The notes below the pieces were generated by a model. That model worked only from the letters and a program-made list of their open reading frames with translations. It did not search any database and had not been told where the DNA came from. Below, in pieces: positions 8,190-16,179 of a stretch of 43,352 bases of DNA. Each line of letters starts with the position of its first letter. The stretch's first letter is position 1. This stretch comes from CAYPZL01 sp964415045. GTDB taxonomy: Bacteria; Planctomycetota; Phycisphaerae; Sedimentisphaerales; Anaerobacaceae. The stretch spans positions 1-43,352 of the forward strand of contig CAYPZL010000023.1 in NCBI GenBank assembly GCA_964415045.1, given 5' to 3'. Made by a program: the position numbers and the translations under genes.

Positions 8190-8216
8190 TTATCGACCAA
8201 TCCCCTTAGGACTTAA
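8190..8216 (-). promoter_or_regulatory. Candidate sigma-28 (FliA-type) promoter for flagellin
   Basis: On the minus strand TAAG (8212-8215), a 14-nt spacer and GTCGATAA (8190-8197) resemble the FliA consensus TAAA-N15-GCCGATAA. There is one mismatch in the -10 and one in the -35, and the spacing is one short. The position, about 100 nt before the flagellin start, is right for a late flagellar promoter. The match is moderate. Confidence 0.4.
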
Positions 8217-8321
8217 GGCTGTTGCAGCGGCGAAATCGAGACCCAGGGAACGGCCCTCTAATATGGCCGCTGGTGTTGCTGATATGGCGGCTCCGCCCGA
8301 GAGAGACGGTCGCATAAAACG

Positions 8322-8344
8322 AAAAAAAACTTCCTTCGGAAGGG
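8322..8344 (-). terminator. Candidate intrinsic terminator, minus strand, upstream of the flagellin promoter
   Basis: Read on the minus strand, CTTCC-GAA-GGAAG is followed by eight T residues. The stem is short (5 bp) but the T-run is good. It sits where transcripts reading out of fliK, antisense to the glycosyltransferase, would reach the flagellin promoter, so it could insulate that promoter. Confidence 0.4.
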
Positions 8345-8451
8345 TGCTCCTGGCCAAAAACGCGAATTTCCCGGTTTTGAACGCTCTGGCTTTCAAACGA
8401 ATCCGTCACCGGCGCCGGAGAAGATTTTTCTCACAACAATCTCCCTCAAGT

Positions 8452-8459
8452 GCCGATAA
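8452..8459 (+). promoter_or_regulatory. Exact sigma-28-type -10 box upstream of the flagellin-linked glycosyltransferase
   Basis: GCCGATAA matches the FliA -10 consensus exactly and lies about 110 nt upstream of the chosen start of the glycosyltransferase. No good TAAA -35 stands 14-15 nt upstream (ACAA at best). An 8-mer is expected about once by chance in a window this size, so this is suggestive only because of its place. Confidence 0.22.
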
Positions 8460-8566
8460 TCCTTGAGTCGGCGTCTCGCAGACCTTTGGCCTGGCGGAAA
8501 CATTGGCACGCTGGCAAGGCGCCGGTGAGGAAAATGATGCATGCGGCTGTGGGAAGAAGATCTTTC

Positions 8567-9658
8567 ATGCCTCAACAAGAAAGGCGTACCGCCTTCGGCA
8601 AGACAATGACGAGAGAAGGAACCGCGAGCGGCAAGACGCTCCTGGTTTTCAACTGCCATGAACCCTGGGTACACCAACTCGGCAGCCTAGGGTATCGCCT
8701 GGACGTGATCGTCGCTTTGAAGGGGCGGTACAATCAAGGGTGGGACGAGCGGATGCGTCCTCTCCCGGCCCACGCTCGGCTCATCACACTGCCCCAGGCC
8801 CTCCAATCGCCGACGACCTACTACTGTATCATCACCCACAACACGACCGACCTGCTGGACGTCCGATCTCGCCCCGAGCCGCGGCTTCTCGTCTTGCACA
8901 GCACGCTCGAAGGACGACGCCGGGAGGAACACTCCAGCATCGACCCGAAGAAGATGAAGGACTTGCTCAGGACGTATCTCGAGCTCGTCGGCGGCCATGC
9001 CGTCGCGACGTCCATGTACAAAGGTGAATCCTGGGGGTTCACCGACGACGTCGTACACTTCGGGATCGACGTGGACGACTACCTCCCGTATTCAGGCGAG
9101 AAAGCGGCGGGTCTTCGCATCTGCAACTTCATCAACAGCCGGCGTCGAATCCTGCTCTGGGATTTCCACGACAAGGCGTTTTCCGGCCTGCCTGTGACAC
9201 TCGTCGGTCACAATCCCGATATCCCCGGCGTCGAGGCGGCCCGCGACTGGAACCACCTCAAACGCATCTTACAGGCCCACCGCTTCTACATTCACACGGC
9301 CGATCCGCAACTCGAGGCAGGATACAATATGGCCACCGCCGAGGCCATGGCCGCCGGGCTGCCGATCCTGGGCAATCGCCACCCGACCTCTCCAATCAAG
9401 CATGGGGCCAGCGGCTTCCTGAGCGACCACCCCGATGAGCTGCGGCACTACGCCCAAATCCTTCTCGAAGATCGTGGGCTGGCCCGCCTCATGGGGCAAA
9501 GAGCCCGCAAGACAGCGCGGGAACAGTTCTCGCTCAGACGCTTCAGACAGGCATTCCTTCGTTCCATTGAGATCGCCCGGCGCAAGTGGTACACGCGAAA
9601 AGTGAACCCCTCGTCGCTGCCTCTCGACCCCTTGCGACTGGCTGTTGCCGCAAAGTGA
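8567..9658 (+). CDS. GT-B fold (GT4-like) glycosyltransferase beside flagellin
   Basis: The 363-aa cytosolic protein is probably a glycosyltransferase. The C-terminal half has the GT4 donor-binding signature (EAGYNMATAEAMAAGLPILG, then SPIKHGASGFLSDHPDEL) and ends in the usual helical region (LLEDRGLARLMGQRARKTA). The N-terminal half (KTLLVFNCHEPWVHQLGSLG) fits the acceptor domain of a shortened GT-B protein. It is divergent from flagellin, and many bacteria keep flagellin-modifying transferases there, so flagellin is a plausible target; this is inference. The start is uncertain: the ATG at 8567 has GGAAG about 10 nt upstream, with alternatives at 8534/8537 (GAGGAAA) and 8606. It converges with fliK with a 24-nt gap. 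Confidence 0.8.
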   Translation: MPQQERRTAFGKTMTREGTASGKTLLVFNCHEPWVHQLGSLGYRLDVIVALKGRYNQGWDERMRPLPAHARLITLPQALQSPTTYYCIITHNTTDLLDVRSRPEPRLLVLHSTLEGRRREEHSSIDPKKMKDLLRTYLELVGGHAVATSMYKGESWGFTDDVVHFGIDVDDYLPYSGEKAAGLRICNFINSRRRILLWDFHDKAFSGLPVTLVGHNPDIPGVEAARDWNHLKRILQAHRFYIHTADPQLEAGYNMATAEAMAAGLPILGNRHPTSPIKHGASGFLSDHPDELRHYAQILLEDRGLARLMGQRARKTAREQFSLRRFRQAFLRSIEIARRKWYTRKVNPSSLPLDPLRLAVAAK

Positions 9659-9682
9659 GATCCGTGCGACACCGATTCCGGT

Positions 9683-11332
9683 TCACATAAGCAGGTCGAT
9701 ACGATCCGTGGCCTGCCCGAGGGCAGGCAGACCGGTTCCGGCGTACTCGACGTGCCTGCGGTGTCCGGCATCCCCGGCGGGCCGGCCCGGGCCACCGGGA
9801 CGTCCCATTTGATTCGCGTCGGGGTCGGAGTTCTGTCGCTCGGACCACGCCTCCTGTTGCGTCTGTTCCTTGGCCAGATCCCTCTCCGATTCATCGCCAA
9901 CGACTACCTCAAACCGCGTGAGGTGGACTCCGGAATCCCGCAGGCCGTTCACCACCTCCGGCAAAGCTTGCTCTACTTCGTACCTCGTTTCCGCCCTGCT
10001 CACCACCAACGTGGCGTCAATTTGGTCATCGCCGCCTTGAAAACGTACGACAACGTTTCCGAGTTCCGGCGGATGCAGCCGAACCACGAGTTGTCGGTCG
10101 CCTCGGGCCAGCGAAACCTGCATGGAATCGAGCATTTGTTCGCGAATGCTCGGCGTTGCGTCTGCGAGTTTCGCCTCCTCGGCATTTCCCGGTGCGAGAG
10201 TCTGAGCCGCGATTTGCTGGGGAGCAGCCGGAGAGTCCGGCTCCATCAACCCGCCCGGCGAAACCACCTCATTCGAAGTCGCACTGAAATTGGACGCCCC
10301 CGCCTGCCCATCGCTCGGCTGCGAAGCAGCAGCGCCCGTACGCTGGGCGAACAGGGCCGCATCGTCGGCTCCATCGCGCCCACGATTCTCCCCCCGTCGA
10401 TCGCCGGCAGTCTTCTCAATGTCGCGCCATGCCTCAAGCCCCGGGTCGCCTGCCTGGGGCTCCGCCGGCCGCGAGGTTTCCCCGGGTTTCGACTCGACCG
10501 TCAATGCCTCCTCCTGCGAGGGCACGTTCCCCAGGCGGTGCGTCCCGGCCTCACCGTCCGCCAATGGCGGCTCGTCCAGCGGTTTGACGCCGTCCACCGG
10601 CCCTTCCGAAGTAGAAAGACCGGCAGCTCCCACAACGTCCTGTCCGGGCATACCGCCGGAGGGCGCGAGGGCTTCGCCGCCAGCCTTGGCGGACATATCG
10701 ACGAACGAATCGGGGGAGACGGTGTCCGACACTGGGCAACGACCCTCGACCGGGACCACCTTTTCAGTCACTACCGCAGGGTCGGCCTGATCTCTAACTC
10801 CTTCTGCAGCAATGGTTTGAGTCTCAACAACCGCATCGCAATCCTGCGCAGGGGCTGCCTCGACCGGCTGGCTTTGCGCCAGTGCCGGTACCTGCGCCGC
10901 CATCGTCGCAGGCTCCGCCGTCGCGGGACCTTCCAATGGCTTTGCCTCATCCACCTCGGCGTTCAACGGAGTCGCAGGCCCAAGCCCAGCAACTTCTCCA
11001 GTGATTTCAGACAAGACGATCTCCGGGGCACCCTCCAGGACCGCCGCCCCCTCTTGCCCACCTGCGTCTGCTTCCTCCTTTCGAACCGACTCTGCCACAA
11101 CCTCGCCCGCCGGAGCAACGGAGCCCTCGTTTGCAGCAGAGGACGATCCAAATGCATCCGTTTCTTCGGTATTATCGGGCTTCGAGTCCGCCCGCGCCTC
11201 CGCCGCAGCTTGCACATCGGCGAACAACCGCTCACCCTGGTCCACTGGCTGCCCTTCGGAGGCTCGCCCTGACGACCCGCCGGAACATGCAGCGACAACC
11301 ACTCTGTCGAGGACCGTTACAGAAGTAGACAT
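9683..11332 (-). CDS. fliK: Flagellar hook-length control protein FliK
   Basis: The 549-aa secreted ruler protein controls hook length and switches export specificity through FlhB. The first about 370 residues are low-complexity, rich in Ala, Glu, Pro, Gly and Ser, as in FliK N-terminal halves. The C-terminal hook-length domain is clear from about residue 395: REQMLDSMQVSLARGDRQLVVRLHPPELGNV (in part; the LxPxxLG.V.V motif), then EVEQALPEVVNGLRDSGVHL. The Gly/Pro-rich tail follows. The ATG at 11332 is preferred over the GTG at 11338 because GAGGGT lies 8 nt before it. It runs opposite to the flgB operon and has its own sigma-54 promoter. Confidence 0.92.
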   Translation of the reverse strand: MSTSVTVLDRVVVAACSGGSSGRASEGQPVDQGERLFADVQAAAEARADSKPDNTEETDAFGSSSAANEGSVAPAGEVVAESVRKEEADAGGQEGAAVLEGAPEIVLSEITGEVAGLGPATPLNAEVDEAKPLEGPATAEPATMAAQVPALAQSQPVEAAPAQDCDAVVETQTIAAEGVRDQADPAVVTEKVVPVEGRCPVSDTVSPDSFVDMSAKAGGEALAPSGGMPGQDVVGAAGLSTSEGPVDGVKPLDEPPLADGEAGTHRLGNVPSQEEALTVESKPGETSRPAEPQAGDPGLEAWRDIEKTAGDRRGENRGRDGADDAALFAQRTGAAASQPSDGQAGASNFSATSNEVVSPGGLMEPDSPAAPQQIAAQTLAPGNAEEAKLADATPSIREQMLDSMQVSLARGDRQLVVRLHPPELGNVVVRFQGGDDQIDATLVVSRAETRYEVEQALPEVVNGLRDSGVHLTRFEVVVGDESERDLAKEQTQQEAWSERQNSDPDANQMGRPGGPGRPAGDAGHRRHVEYAGTGLPALGQATDRIDLLM

Positions 11333-11381
11333 ATTCACATACCCTCAAGAAGCGTACACGTACCTGTCTAACTGCTGATGT

Positions 11382-11397
11382 AGCAAGCCGCGTGCCA
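11382..11397 (-). promoter_or_regulatory. Sigma-54 promoter of fliK
   Basis: The minus strand reads TGGCACGCGGCTTGCT, a full match to TGGCAC-N5-TTGCW with correct GG-N10-GC spacing. The expected start site is near 11371, giving a leader of about 39 nt before the fliK ATG at 11332. It faces away from the flgB sigma-54 promoter in the same intergenic region. Confidence 0.85.
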
Positions 11398-11651
11398 ACG
11401 GTCCAGACGACCCTGAGCAGAAGCTAAATGCTTTTAGAGAAGACATTTACATCCACGTCGCCCCTCCTTCTCCCGAACGAACGGGCGGCGTCGAACCAGG
11501 TATCCGGACAAATGTTCCTCCGCGCGGCAGAATCTTCCTGCTTCTGGCGTTCCTCGAGTCCGTCAGATCTGCCGGCAGCCGGTCCCGGCAGGCGCGTCAA
11601 ATTACACGACCCCCTGTATAGAATCCTGACAGGTCCCGCTGTCACATGGAG

Positions 11652-11689
11652 GCCGATTTGACGCCTCGGCGCCATCGAATCGGCGATTC
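11652..11689. promoter_or_regulatory. Inverted repeats between divergent sigma-54 promoters, possible activator site
   Basis: GAATCGGCGATTC (11677-11689) is a perfect odd palindrome. Its left half, AATCGGC, also pairs with GCCGATT at 11652-11658. The pair lies 50-87 nt upstream of the flgB -24 element, the usual zone for an NtrC-family enhancer-binding protein. The rest of 11398-11651 shows no gene or other site that I recognise. Confidence 0.4.
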
Positions 11690-11738
11690 TTACGGGAAAA
11701 CCTCTCGCAGGCCCTCAAAACGGTCGCGACATGCGATG

Positions 11739-11754
11739 TGGCACGGTTATTGCT
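11739..11754 (+). promoter_or_regulatory. Sigma-54 promoter of the flgB operon
   Basis: TGGCACGGTTATTGCT matches the sigma-54 consensus TGGCAC-N5-TTGCW fully. The predicted start site is near 11765, about 52 nt before the flgB ATG, and GAAAGGA lies just ahead of that ATG. This should drive the plus-strand rod, MS-ring and export block. Confidence 0.9.
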
Positions 11755-11816
11755 GTTTTTCGATCCGGTGCCAAAGAAGGTCTGTGTGAATATAGGCAAA
11801 TTAGAAAGGAACAACC

Positions 11817-12179
11817 ATGCCGCCGGTAACTGGCATAACCGACCTGCTTGAAGCGGGTATCAAGGCCGAAGGTCTTCGCCAGAAGGCAATCGCCGGCAAT
11901 ATGGCGAACCTTGAAACGCCCGGCTACCGTCGAATCGACGTCAAATTCGAGGAATTGCTGGCCAAAGTGCTGGATTCCGGCGGCGAGGCGGACCTGGAGA
12001 CCGCCAGGCCGGAACTCTACCAGCCGAAAAACACGCCGTTGAAGTCCAATGGCAACGACGTCAGCCTGGAAGTTGAGATGGGAGAGCTGATTAAGAACTC
12101 TCTGCGATACACAGCCTATGTCAGACTCCTTCAGAAAAAATTCTCGCAAATCGAAGCAGCCATAAACACAAGTGGATAA
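11817..12179 (+). CDS. flgB: Flagellar proximal rod protein FlgB
   Basis: The 120-aa rod subunit is exported and built onto the MS ring. The family signature is the N-terminal RQKAIAGNMANLETPGYRRIDVKFEEL (shown in part; N.AN..TPGYR), followed by a short middle and the C-terminal helix. Length is normal for the family. GAAAGGA sits 7-8 nt before the ATG. It is first in the plus-strand operon, about 63 nt after a sigma-54 promoter, with flgC and fliE following in the usual order. Confidence 0.95.
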   Translation: MPPVTGITDLLEAGIKAEGLRQKAIAGNMANLETPGYRRIDVKFEELLAKVLDSGGEADLETARPELYQPKNTPLKSNGNDVSLEVEMGELIKNSLRYTAYVRLLQKKFSQIEAAINTSG

Positions 12180-12246
12180 CCAGGGACGGCGGACAGCCCG
12201 GGCACGGTCCCAAGAGCATAACTGCCGGATCAAAAGGATTTACTCG

Positions 12247-12651
12247 ATGAATGTAGACAACGCGTTCGGCCCCATAGACATAGCGGTCTCCGGCATGCGA
12301 GCCCACGGCAAGCACATGGAGGTCATTTCCTCCAACATCGCCAATTCTCGCACCGTGGATGCCGGCCAGGGCCAGCCATACCGCCGTATCGAGGCGATCT
12401 TCAAAACGGACGGTGAAGGCATCAGCGGAGTCACGATCGGCGATCTCGTTGAGGATACCAGTGCCCTCCAACGCGTCTACGATCCCGGCAACCCCAAGGC
12501 AGATGCCTCCGGCTACGTAACCATGCCCAATGTGCATCTGCCCGTCGAGATGATGAACCTGAACCTTGCCAGTCGAGTCTATCAGGCCAACGCCGTGATC
12601 TTGCGACGCTACCAGAAACTGGTCGAAACGACACTCGAATTACTCCGGTGA
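12247..12651 (+). CDS. flgC: Flagellar rod protein FlgC
   Basis: The 134-aa rod subunit has the paired signatures of the family: ISGMRAHGK-type N-terminus (IAVSGMRAHGKHMEVISSNI) with N-A-N-S, and the C-terminal EMMNLNLASRVYQANAVILR helix, where most rod proteins carry E(M)..A.R.Y.AN. AAGGA lies about 10 nt before the ATG at 12247, and the extra upstream codons from 12172 overlap flgB and are unlikely. Its stop overlaps the region where fliE begins. Confidence 0.95.
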   Translation: MNVDNAFGPIDIAVSGMRAHGKHMEVISSNIANSRTVDAGQGQPYRRIEAIFKTDGEGISGVTIGDLVEDTSALQRVYDPGNPKADASGYVTMPNVHLPVEMMNLNLASRVYQANAVILRRYQKLVETTLELLR

Positions 12652-12665
12652 GTGGGGACGAACGA

Positions 12666-12980
12666 ATGATTCACTTCGATCCAAACGTTAATGCAGCTTC
12701 ACCCAACGCCAGACCGTTGGCGCCTCAGACCGAGAATGCCGGTGCCGCGAAAACAGATTTCTCCGAAGCGGTCAAGACCCTCGGCAAGTCCATATCGAAA
12801 GTCGATGATATCCAGCAGGCCTCGGACGCCTCCATCCAGGACCTGTTGACGGGAAAGAACAACGACATCACCGCTGTCGTCTCGGCCGTGGCAAAGGCGG
12901 ATATGAGTTTCAAAGTCCTCGTCGGCGTGAGAAACAAACTCATCGAGGCTTACAAGCAGACCATGAACATGCCGTTGTAG
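12666..12980 (+). CDS. fliE: Hook-basal body protein FliE
   Basis: The 104-aa protein joins the MS ring to the rod. The C-terminal two thirds is typical: FSEAVKTLGKSISKVDDIQQ, SDASIQDLLTGKNNDITAVV, KADMSFKVLVGVRNKLIEAY and a final QTMNMPL (usually IM.MPV). The N-terminus is variable. The ATG at 12666 has GGGGA 8 nt upstream. A GTG at 12648, overlapping the flgC stop, would add six residues. Confidence 0.94.
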   Translation: MIHFDPNVNAASPNARPLAPQTENAGAAKTDFSEAVKTLGKSISKVDDIQQASDASIQDLLTGKNNDITAVVSAVAKADMSFKVLVGVRNKLIEAYKQTMNMPL

Positions 12981-13053
12981 GAATCGCGTTATCGTGTCTT
13001 GCCCCGCAGGTGGGGCTCTTGCACAGAGGGCGGTAATCCGGTCACGAGGCTCA

Positions 13054-14550
13054 ATGGATTTTGGACAGAAGGTCATCTTGGTCTGGCAAAAGATCGGTCT
13101 CGTGCAGCGCGCGCTGTTGGCGGCGGTGCTCGTGGCCGCGGCATTGATTGGCGCGATCCTGGTGCACTGGGCGCGCAAGCCGGACATGAGGATGCTGTAC
13201 CAGGAGCTGGCGCCGGCGGAAGCTTCCAAAATCACGGAGAAGATCAGCGAGAAGGACATCCCATACGAACTGCGGGACGGCGGCACGACCGTTTACGTGC
13301 CGAAGCAGCACGTATATCAGCTCCGACTGGATCTGGCCAAAGAAGGACTGCCCGTGGGCGAGCAGAGCGGGTATAAGCTCTTCGACGACGAGAAGATCGG
13401 CGTCAGCCCCTTTGTCCAGAACGTGAACCTCAAACGCGCTCTCCAGGACGAGCTGGCCAAGAGCATTCAGATGATCGACGGCGTCGCCCTCGCCCGAGTC
13501 CACATTGTCAACCCCGAGCAAGGCGTCTTCGCTTCAGAAACGGAACAAACGAGCGCTTCGGTGGTGTTGCGGCTGAGGCCGGGCTACCGGCTCAGCGCGA
13601 CCAACATCGCCGCCATTACCCACATGGTCTCGGGAAGCGTCAAAGGGCTCAAACCGGAAAACGTCACCGTGGTCGACGGTCAGGGCCACCTGCTCTCGAG
13701 CCAGGACGATCCCACCCTGGCAACGGGAGCCGGCACCGTTCACGACTACAAGGAGCGGGTCGAGCAGAACCTGGCCAAGAAGGCCGAGGACATGCTCATC
13801 GCCGTGCTGGGTCCGGGACGCGCCACCGTTCAGGTCAGCGCCGTCATAGACATGAACAGCGTCAGCACCATCACGGAAACGTACGATCCGACCGCCAAGG
13901 TGGCGACCAAGGAGGAAATCACCAGCAATTCGGAAACCGGAGGCAAGGGTACGGGGCAAAGCGCCGGCACCGGGACGGTGAAGAAGGACGAGGTTACCAA
14001 AACCGAGTATCAGGTGGGAAAGACCGTCAAACAGCAAACGGTTCTTCCGGGCAAGATCACGTCCCTGTCCGTGGCCGCCTTCGTCGACCTTTCCTCGCCG
14101 GATGCCAACGAGGTCGGCGCCACCGGTCAGACCGCCCAGATCATGCAGGTCACCGAGGTCGAGGAGATCATTCGGACGGCCCTGGGACTGCAGGAAACGG
14201 ATTCGCTCAAAGTGGTCAACGCCCGGTTCCATCAGTCCAGCACGCCGCTGATCGAGGAGGAACCGAGGGATTGGACGCGCTACGTGGCGGTGGCGCGTCA
14301 TTTGTCTCTTGGCCTGACGGCCGTGTGCGCACTGGTGGTGTTCCGCATTTTCAGCCGCGCTCGCAGCAAAGCGGTGGCGGAGGCACAGGCCCGCCAGTTG
14401 TCCGGCGGCGCCGCTGTGGGCGGTCTGCTTCCCGCCGGCGAGCTGGCGGCTGAGCCGGCGATCCTGCGCCGGCAGATTACCCATGCCTTGAAGAACAATC
14501 CCGAACAGGTCAGGGAAATGTTCCTGAGCTGGATCGAGGAGAAGGAGTAA
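13054..14550 (+). CDS. fliF: Flagellar MS-ring protein FliF
   Basis: The 498-aa inner-membrane protein builds the MS ring. TM1 is near residues 18-40 (ALLAAVLVAAALIGAILVHW), followed by the YscJ/FliF ring-building motifs (YELRDGGTTVYVPKQ, LRLDLAKEGLP, DEKIGVSPFVQNVNLKRALQ). The middle FliF domain carries a Gly/Thr/Lys-rich loop (GGKGTGQSAGTG). TM2 is at about 405-425 (LSLGLTAVCALVVFRIF). The end (HALKNNPEQVREMFLSWIEE) is the FliG-binding tail. GAGG is just before the ATG at 13054. Length is a little under the 550-aa average. Confidence 0.96.
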   Translation: MDFGQKVILVWQKIGLVQRALLAAVLVAAALIGAILVHWARKPDMRMLYQELAPAEASKITEKISEKDIPYELRDGGTTVYVPKQHVYQLRLDLAKEGLPVGEQSGYKLFDDEKIGVSPFVQNVNLKRALQDELAKSIQMIDGVALARVHIVNPEQGVFASETEQTSASVVLRLRPGYRLSATNIAAITHMVSGSVKGLKPENVTVVDGQGHLLSSQDDPTLATGAGTVHDYKERVEQNLAKKAEDMLIAVLGPGRATVQVSAVIDMNSVSTITETYDPTAKVATKEEITSNSETGGKGTGQSAGTGTVKKDEVTKTEYQVGKTVKQQTVLPGKITSLSVAAFVDLSSPDANEVGATGQTAQIMQVTEVEEIIRTALGLQETDSLKVVNARFHQSSTPLIEEEPRDWTRYVAVARHLSLGLTAVCALVVFRIFSRARSKAVAEAQARQLSGGAAVGGLLPAGELAAEPAILRRQITHALKNNPEQVREMFLSWIEEKE

Positions 14551-14557
14551 AGCGAAC

Positions 14558-15562
14558 GTGGCACTGACAGGAAAACAAAAGGCGGCCCTTCTTCTAACGA
14601 CACTTGACGTGGCGACGGCCGCCGAGTTGCTCAAGGGCGTGGATACCCGCACGGTTCAGGAACTGGCGGTCGAGCTGAGCTATCTCGACGCCGCCGGCTA
14701 CCGCAGTGCCAAGCAAACCACCGAGATCGCCCAGCAGTTCTGCAAGTCCCTCCAGGACGAATCCGGCTTTCACTTCAAGAGTTTCGTACGCGAGATGCTC
14801 AAGAACACCGTCGGTGAGGAGAAGGCCAAACAAATCCAACGCGACGTCCAGGATCTCCTGCAGAAACGCGATCCCTTCATCACGATTCGTTCGGCGGACC
14901 TGGAGACGCTGGCGGCGGTGCTGGAGACGGAACATCCGCAGGCCGTAGCGGTCGTGCTCTCCGAGCTGCCGCCCAGGAAGAGCTCGGAGATTCTCGGGCT
15001 TCTGGCCGAGGGCCTGCGGGTCAGTGCGATCAGCCGAATGACGAGCAGCGGCGGCATTACGCCGGAAGCGAAAACCCGAATCGCACAGATGATCCGCAAA
15101 CGCATCGAAGCGATGGGCGCCGCCCGCCAGAGCGAAACCGCCATCCAGGTGCGCCCCGAGCAGTCGCTGCGCAAGGTCGCGGTCATCGTGCGCAATCTGG
15201 ACAAGGACGTCCGTGACGGCGTTCTCGAAGCGATCCAGCAAAAGGACAAGGAGGCCGGGGAGAAGGTGACGAACCTGATGATTGTGTGGGACGACGTTCC
15301 CCTGGTGGCCGACCGCTCGCTCCAGCAGGCCTTGCGCGGCATCGACGAGCGGCAACTGGCCCTGGCCTTGCACGAGACTTCAGATGACATTGCCGGCAAA
15401 GTCAAGAGCAACATCTCCGAGCGCGCCGCCGCCATGGTGGAGGAGGAAACCTCCTTGATGTCGTCGCCCAAGAAAGAGGATATCCGTCAGGCGAGGGAGA
15501 AGATCATCAACGTCCTGCGTGAGCTGAACAAGACCGGGGAACTGACCTTCCAGGAAGAATAG
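14558..15562 (+). CDS. fliG: Flagellar motor switch protein FliG
   Basis: The 334-aa rotor protein binds FliF at its N-terminus and contacts MotA through its C-terminal domain. The three-part layout is visible: FliG_N (MALTGKQKAALLLTTLD), the middle domain with EHPQAVAVVLSELPPRKSSEIL, and the C-terminal motor domain with DDVPLVADRSLQQALRGID and SNISERAAAMVEEE. The torque-helix charged residues (D, R, E, R pattern around DRSLQQALR) are kept. It starts with GTG at 14558, with AAGGAG 9 nt upstream inside the fliF end. FliM and FliN partners are not encoded in this window. Confidence 0.96.
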   Translation: MALTGKQKAALLLTTLDVATAAELLKGVDTRTVQELAVELSYLDAAGYRSAKQTTEIAQQFCKSLQDESGFHFKSFVREMLKNTVGEEKAKQIQRDVQDLLQKRDPFITIRSADLETLAAVLETEHPQAVAVVLSELPPRKSSEILGLLAEGLRVSAISRMTSSGGITPEAKTRIAQMIRKRIEAMGAARQSETAIQVRPEQSLRKVAVIVRNLDKDVRDGVLEAIQQKDKEAGEKVTNLMIVWDDVPLVADRSLQQALRGIDERQLALALHETSDDIAGKVKSNISERAAAMVEEETSLMSSPKKEDIRQAREKIINVLRELNKTGELTFQEE

Positions 15563-15564
15563 CC

Positions 15565-16176
15565 GTGCCGGAAGCACTCACAATCCATCTTGCTCGTCCT
15601 ATCACGGCGGTCGCTGCGCCGAAGGTGATGAGTGCGTCCGCCACGCTCGAGGATGAGAGCGAGAGCGCCGAAACCCAGGGGATGCAGGAGCAGCTTGCCG
15701 CGGCACAGGAGGCGACGCAGCACCAGAAGCTGCGAGAGATCGAGGCGCAGAAGGCAGAACTGGCCCGGTCCTGTGAGACGGTCGGCGCCATCGCCGCCAA
15801 GCTGGACAGGCTCTACCAGGACACGCTCGGGCAAAACCGCGCCGATATCGCCCGATTGGCCGTCGAGATCGCGCGGAAGATACTGATGCACAAGACCAGC
15901 CAGGGCGACTATGACATCCAGGCCATCGTGGAAGAGGCCCTGAAGCGCGCGCCGAGCCGGCAGGAGATAACCGTTCGGCTGAACCCGGAAGACCTGCCGC
16001 AATGCCAGCAACTCCAGCAGGCCCATCCCGACAGCCCGCTGGCCGAGGTGAACTTCGTTGCCGATTGGAGCATCGCCCGCGCCGATTGTCTGGTGGAAAC
16101 CCCCAAGGGAGTCGTTAAATCATTCGTTGAAGAGCACCTCGAACGCATTGGCGAGGCGCTGGCGAAAGTGAAATAA
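15565..16176 (+). CDS. fliH: Flagellar export ATPase regulator FliH
   Basis: The 203-aa cytosolic stator of the export ATPase. The N-terminal half is a charged coiled coil (EEQL/AAAQEATQHQKLREIE). The C-terminal half fits FliH: IARLAVEIARKILMHK, VEEALKRAPSRQEITVRLNPEDL, VEDWSI-like (VADWSIARADCLVETPKGVV) and a final helix. It starts with GTG, two bases after the fliG stop. Position between fliG and fliI agrees. Confidence 0.92.
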   Translation: MPEALTIHLARPITAVAAPKVMSASATLEDESESAETQGMQEQLAAAQEATQHQKLREIEAQKAELARSCETVGAIAAKLDRLYQDTLGQNRADIARLAVEIARKILMHKTSQGDYDIQAIVEEALKRAPSRQEITVRLNPEDLPQCQQLQQAHPDSPLAEVNFVADWSIARADCLVETPKGVVKSFVEEHLERIGEALAKVK

Positions 16177-16179
16177 TCC

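Noticed and set aside
9752..11272. 506-codon plus-strand open frame opposite fliK
   Set aside because: The minus strand has the FliK C-terminal motif and a sigma-54 promoter; the plus product is Arg-rich low complexity.
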